From Algorimicrobium sp002414705 (GTDB lineage: Bacteria; Bacteroidota; Bacteroidia; Flavobacteriales; Flavobacteriaceae): DNA of 9,989 nt. The notes under the pieces were generated by a model that ran no database searches, was not told where the DNA came from, and was given only the letters and a program-made list of their open reading frames with translations. This document shows positions 7,409 through 9,989 of the stretch, piece after piece. The position numbers and the translations under genes are program-made. The stretch spans positions 1 to 9,989 of the forward strand of contig CAXAUF010000079.1 of the NCBI GenBank assembly GCA_963972425.1, written 5' to 3'. The stretch's first letter is position 1. The number at the start of each line of letters is the position of its first letter.

Positions 7409-8155
7409 ATGAAACAAATTTACTTATTCACAGTAATTTTTATTTTAGCAATTACCTTTAAATCGCATTCGCAGCAAATAGTAGCTTCTTGGACAGGCAC
7501 TAATACAGGAACTTTATCTGGAGTGCCTTTTGTATTTACTAATAGTGCAACGCGTGCTAGTGGAGCAGATTTATCTGGAGTAGGATTTGAATATGCACCT
7601 ATTACTGGTAATACTACTGTGTTTGCGATTCGAGCAGATAGTAATTGGACTGTAACTTTTGACTCTCCAATACCAAATTTAAGACTTTATTGTAGATATT
7701 TAAGATCTTCTGCGGTTTCCTTTGATCAGCCTTTTACAATTTTAGAAGGAAGCGTCAATATGTCTACCCATAATGGCACTCAACTAAATTCAGTTTTATG
7801 GGGGAATGGAATTATTGAATTTACTAATCCTATTACAACATTAACTATAACATATCTTGCGGGAGACACAAATGAGGTTCAATATACTTTTGGACTTGCT
7901 GAAACATTAACATTATCAATTGATGAAGTAACAATCAATAATACGATTGATCTTTACCCAAATCCAGCAAAGGATACTTTTAAATTATCGGGACTTTTTA
8001 AAACAGAAAATTTTTCAATATATAATACTTTGGGGTCACTTGTTAAAAAAGGAAATATCTCTGCTAATGATGAAATAAACATACAAAACTTGACAAAAGG
8101 AATGTACTTTTTAAAATTAGAAGATGGAAATACTTATAAGTTTATGAAAGAATAA
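7409..8155 (+). CDS. Secreted 248-aa beta-rich protein with T9SS sorting tail, cassette C5
   Basis: The protein has an N-terminal signal peptide (MKQIYLFTVIFILAITF...SHSQ, residues 1 to about 22). A central domain of about 150 residues is rich in Thr, Ser, Gly, Asn and aromatic strands (for example VFAIRADSNWTVTFDSP) and I do not recognise it; it looks like an extracellular beta-sandwich. The C-terminal type A T9SS sorting domain (about 176-248) contains LYPNPAKDTFKLSG, FSIYNTLGSLVKKG and GMYFLKLEDGNTYKF. Proteins of this kind cross the inner membrane by Sec and the outer membrane by T9SS, which cuts the tail and releases or anchors the cargo. The tail is nearly identical in DNA to that of the next gene. 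The ATG lies 43 bp after the core GTT. Its stop codon lies inside the first copy of a 19-bp tandem repeat. Confidence 0.92.
   Translation: MKQIYLFTVIFILAITFKSHSQQIVASWTGTNTGTLSGVPFVFTNSATRASGADLSGVGFEYAPITGNTTVFAIRADSNWTVTFDSPIPNLRLYCRYLRSSAVSFDQPFTILEGSVNMSTHNGTQLNSVLWGNGIIEFTNPITTLTITYLAGDTNEVQYTFGLAETLTLSIDEVTINNTIDLYPNPAKDTFKLSGLFKTENFSIYNTLGSLVKKGNISANDEINIQNLTKGMYFLKLEDGNTYKFMKE
7931..8155 (+). repeat. T9SS tail module, copy 1
   Basis: The last 204 bp of this gene (7952-8155) match the last 204 bp of the next gene (9011-9214) without gaps, with six base differences by hand count (about 97 percent). About 20 bp upstream (from 7931) is similar but diverged. The domains before the tails are unrelated. 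Five of the six differences change the amino acid (T/I, F/Y, S/T, A/T, M/I). Confidence 0.9.
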
Positions 8156-8226
8156 AAGATTAAATTTTTAATAAAAGATTAAATTTTTAATAAAAGATTA
8201 AATTTTTAATAAAAGATTAAATTTTT
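8151..8226 (+). repeat. Four perfect tandem copies of a 19-bp unit
   Basis: The unit AATAAAAGATTAAATTTTT is repeated at 8151, 8170, 8189 and 8208 with no mismatch. The first copy contains the TAA stop of the upstream gene (8153-8155), and the array fills most of the 108-bp gap between the two T9SS genes. Each unit contains TAA codons, so read-through would stop. It is probably a slippage expansion; an effect on the expression of the second gene is possible but not shown. Confidence 0.97.
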
Positions 8227-8263
8227 ATAAAAATATCTTAGCTAAAAAAACCTTTTATTAATT

Positions 8264-9214
8264 ATGATAAAAATTCATATTACAATTATAGTACTATTAT
8301 TCTCTTTTACTATAACTTCTCAAAATGCATTAGATTTTGATGGAATAGATGATTACATTGGACCAGCTGGTTCAATTAACTCAACAAATTCAATTACAGT
8401 TGAGGCTTGGATTAATACGACAAACATTGCTAGTCAAACATTTCCTCCGGTATTATCTATTTCACAAATGTGTTCGTTAGAATTATCAGGCAATAATATT
8501 GCATTTTGGGTTATAGGTAATGGTGGTAACTATTCTTCAACACAATATGCTATTAATGATGGACAATGGTATCACGTTGCTGGCACATACGATGGCACGA
8601 CAATTCGATTATATATTAATGGAGTTGAGCAACCGTCAGTTTCAACAGGTGGAGTAAATTTTTTAACCAATATTGGTTCTTGGTTAATAGGCCATAGTTT
8701 TGATAATAGATTTTATAAGGGGCAAATTGATGGTGTAAGAGTTTATAATCGTGTACTAACACCTATTGAAATTGGTGCTGATTGGAATTTAGAAAACCCA
8801 ATTTCAACTGATGGTTTAATTGCATCTTATAATTTTAATCAAGGGATTGCTAATGGAGCTAATCCAACCGTAACTAGTTTAATTGATAGTTCACCTGCTA
8901 ATAATGATGCTACATTAAATAATTTTTCTTTAACCGGAACAAATTCCAATTGGGTTTCTTCAGGTGTAACACTTTCTGCTTTAGATTTTACAGTCAAAAA
9001 CACAATAAAGCTTTACCCAAATCCAGCAAAGGATACTTTTAAATTATCGGGACTTTTTAAAATAGAAAATTATTCAATATATAATACTTTGGGATCACTT
9101 GTTAAAAAAGGAAATATCACTACTAATGATGAAATAAACATACAAAACTTGACAAAAGGAATGTACTTTTTAAAATTAGAAGATGGAAATACTTATAAGT
9201 TTATTAAAGAATAA
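8264..9214 (+). CDS. Secreted LamG/concanavalin A-like lectin domain protein with T9SS sorting tail, cassette C5
   Basis: A signal peptide spans residues 1 to about 20 (MIKIHITIIVLLFSFTITSQ). Residues about 22-235 form a LamG/ConA-like jelly roll of the Laminin_G_3 type. Its hallmarks are ALDFDGIDDYI at the start, ITVEAWINTT, GQWYHVAGTYDGTTIRLYING in the middle and GQIDGVRVYNRVLTPIEI near the end. A second N-F-rich segment at about 184-220 (GLIASYNFNQG...NNDATLNN) is the usual continuation. Residues about 243-316 are the T9SS type A tail (LYPNPAKDTFKLSG...GMYFLKLEDG). The family binds carbohydrate or protein on the cell surface, and in flavobacteria such domains are common in adhesins and polysaccharide-handling proteins; the ligand here is unknown. 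It has no catalytic domain. It follows the other T9SS gene by 108 bp in the same direction, probably co-transcribed, and shares its tail. Confidence 0.94.
   Translation: MIKIHITIIVLLFSFTITSQNALDFDGIDDYIGPAGSINSTNSITVEAWINTTNIASQTFPPVLSISQMCSLELSGNNIAFWVIGNGGNYSSTQYAINDGQWYHVAGTYDGTTIRLYINGVEQPSVSTGGVNFLTNIGSWLIGHSFDNRFYKGQIDGVRVYNRVLTPIEIGADWNLENPISTDGLIASYNFNQGIANGANPTVTSLIDSSPANNDATLNNFSLTGTNSNWVSSGVTLSALDFTVKNTIKLYPNPAKDTFKLSGLFKIENYSIYNTLGSLVKKGNITTNDEINIQNLTKGMYFLKLEDGNTYKFIKE
9011..9214 (+). repeat. T9SS tail module, copy 2
   Basis: This is the ungapped partner of 7952-8155 with six differences in 204 bp. Both copies end at the stop codon of their gene (AAAGAATAA). The homology stops there: the DNA after the two stops differs, with the 19-bp repeat after copy 1 and attC-like site 5 after copy 2. 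Confidence 0.9.
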
Positions 9215-9226
9215 TAGATAAAAAAC

Positions 9227-9362
9227 GTTTGCCAACACTATATAAAAATAATTACGGCTCAATGCTTAATCAAAGGTCGTTGTGTGTTTGTAAAGTCTAA
9301 TTTTCCTGCGGAAAATCAGACTCGCTCAAAAACGCAACTATTTTTATACAAAACCGTTGGCA
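9227..9362 (+). repeat. attC-like recombination site 5 (C5/C6 junction)
   Basis: The left box GTTTGCCAAC (9227-9236) is followed by a 3-nt spacer. The left arm from 9240 pairs with the right arm ending at 9349 at 14 of 17 positions. The mismatches are A.C at 9240/9349, 9251/9338 and 9254/9335. A 6-nt spacer and GTTGGCA (9356-9362) follow. The loop contains TGCTTAATC (9263-9271) and a strong hairpin, ATTTTCC 9300-9306 with GGAAAAT 9310-9316, extended by AGTCT/AGACT across another A.C mismatch (9299/9317). Confidence 0.86.
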
Positions 9363-9374
9363 AACATATACAAA

Positions 9375-9785
9375 ATGACGAAAATCAGATATTCAAAAGA
9401 GAGATTAAGAAGTAATTCAAGAATGGGAATATTCTTTGTAGCAATCGGAATTATTCTCGTTTTGCTATCTTTTATTATTTCAGAATGGAAAGAAATTTCA
9501 CTCGCATCAATTGGAATCGGACAAATAGGAGCTGGAATATTTATGTTTTTAATTTATTACTTTGAAAACAGAAATCAATATCTGACTCTGAAAAACGGAG
9601 AGTTGATAAAAAACACTCCATTTCCAAAAAAAATAAAATTAGCCGAAATAAAATCTATAAAGGAATTTGCAGGAGACTTAAAACTGATTACACAAAAAAC
9701 TGAATTTATAATTGATACTCAAATTGTTGAACCGAATTCTCTTGTGGAATTAAAAAATGAATTGAAAAATTATAATCTGAAATAA
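9375..9785 (+). CDS. Small membrane protein, two TM helices plus a PH-like domain, cassette C6 cargo
   Basis: The start chosen is the ATG at 9375 (136 residues, MTKIRYSKERLRSN). An upstream TTG at 9357 is in frame but lies inside the core recombination box. A basic N-terminus leads into TM1 (about 17-36, MGIFFVAIGIILVLLSFII) and TM2 (about 41-63, around IGIGQIGAGIFMFLIYYF). A cytoplasmic or periplasmic domain of about 70 residues follows (YLTLKNGELIKNTPFPKKIKL, then AEIKSIKEFAGDLKLIT). That strand pattern of a short loop, 'inhibitory phase' phrase and I-K-S-I-K is like bacterial PH-type domains found after two TM helices. Such proteins are common hypotheticals in Bacteroidota; the function is unknown. 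It is the sole gene of the smallest cassette (565 bp), with its stop 7 bp before the left box of site 6. Confidence 0.88.
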   Translation: MTKIRYSKERLRSNSRMGIFFVAIGIILVLLSFIISEWKEISLASIGIGQIGAGIFMFLIYYFENRNQYLTLKNGELIKNTPFPKKIKLAEIKSIKEFAGDLKLITQKTEFIIDTQIVEPNSLVELKNELKNYNLK

Positions 9786-9792
9786 AAAATAC

Positions 9793-9929
9793 GATTTGCC
9801 AACAACGTGTATAATCAATGCTTCTCTTCTACTTCATTTAAAATTTATATCTTTAAACAACTGATTTGCTACAACCTTAAATCCTGCGGATTCTAGGTCG
9901 CACAAATCATACACGAACACGTTGTGTGT
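9793..9929 (+). repeat. attC-like recombination site 6 (C6/C7 junction)
   Basis: The left box GATTTGCCAAC (9793-9803) is followed by a 3-nt spacer. The left arm from 9807 pairs with the right arm ending at 9914, with mismatches in the first 15 positions at 9813/9908 (A.C), 9816/9905 (C.A), 9817/9904 (A.A) and 9818/9903 (A.C). A 6-nt spacer and GTTGTGTGT (9921-9929) follow. TGCTT is at 9819, and a small loop hairpin is formed by AATCC 9880-9884 and GGATT 9888-9892. The right box differs from all others except that of C1, so a new cassette starts at 9922. Confidence 0.82.
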
Positions 9930-9934
9930 CATTT

Positions 9935-9989
9935 TGACCCGTCCTGAAATATGTATACACTAAAACAAATGTATATGTATAAAAATGAT
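9935..9989 (+). mobile_element. Probable left end of an IS3-like insertion sequence, truncated by the window
   Basis: Beginning with TGACCCGTCCTGAAATA, 13 bp after the cassette crossover point, the sequence no longer resembles cassette starts elsewhere in the window. From memory, Bacteroidota IS3-type elements carry termini of the form TGACCYGTCCTGAAATA, and IS3 elements generally end in TG...CA. An ATG at 9969 or 9975 opens a frame reading MYMYKND, similar to the start of their OrfA proteins. Neither the right end nor a target duplication is in the window, so this is a tentative call. Confidence 0.4.

Noticed and set aside
8151..8226. CRISPR array
   Set aside because: The 19-bp copies are directly adjacent with no spacers between them, and no cas genes are present; it is a simple tandem repeat.
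8234..8241. TATCTTAG as a Bacteroidota -7 promoter element (TAnnTTTG) for the LamG gene
   Set aside because: It deviates from the consensus and no TTG-type -33 element lies 19-21 bp upstream; such a motif is expected by chance in DNA this AT-rich.
1672..9929. MITEs or REP-type repeats scattered between genes
   Set aside because: The elements share architecture, not sequence: arms differ from site to site while the box positions and spacers are kept, and box pairs covary across genes. Copies of one MITE would share arm sequence and have target duplications.
1..9989. tRNA, rRNA or riboswitch
   Set aside because: Intergenic regions are accounted for by the attC-like sites, the 19-bp repeat or the decayed C4 stretch, and I see no cloverleaf, rRNA-like or known riboswitch core.

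Overview
This is AT-rich DNA that reads like an accessory region of a marine or host-associated member of the Bacteroidota, most likely Flavobacteriia. The reasons are the very low GC, genes without Shine-Dalgarno sequences, two secreted proteins with type IX secretion (T9SS) C-terminal sorting tails (YPNPAKDTF...KGMYFLKL), and a Bacteroidota-style tyrosine recombinase ending in ...IKNPLDL. All credible genes are on the + strand.

Layout: the window opens with the last 47 codons of a tyrosine recombinase (2-145), followed by a short candidate attI (146-200). After it come six intergenic elements of about 90-137 bp, each joining one gene unit to the next. Each has a left box like TTTGCCAAC or GCCTAAC, a 3-nt spacer, a long imperfect inverted repeat starting near GTATAT, an internal loop with TGCTT and often a small hairpin, then ...ATATAC, a 5-6-nt spacer and GTTGGCA or GTTAGGC. 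This is the R''-L''-L'-R' plan of integron attC sites. Cutting at G^TT gives six cassettes: C1 192-1798 (471-aa unknown), C2 1799-2760 (271-aa helical unknown), C3 2761-5553 (879-aa secreted ankyrin-like protein), C4 5554-7366 (decayed reading frames plus an AraC-family regulator), C5 7367-9356 (two secreted T9SS proteins, one with a LamG-like domain), C6 9357-9921 (small membrane protein). A seventh begins at 9922 and seems to be interrupted after about 13 bp by the left end of an IS3-like element.

The best evidence for real cassettes is covariation. The start of C1 (GTTGTATGC) matches its own end (GCATACAAC), and the start of C2 (GTTAGGCAAA) matches its own end (TTTGCCTAAC), although the two halves of each site as they stand do not match. 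In addition, 13 of the 14 stem mismatches I counted by hand in five sites are A.C or C.A on the top strand, which become G.T wobbles on the bottom strand. That fits the bottom-strand folding known for attC.

The window therefore looks like the integrase-proximal part of an integron-like cassette array of a Bacteroidota type, with the integrase gene pointing the same way as the cassettes, which is the reverse of classical integrons. The cassette genes do not form one pathway; the array collects unrelated cargo with a bias to secreted and membrane proteins. Whether the recombinase is a true IntI cannot be decided, because its diagnostic region lies outside the window.
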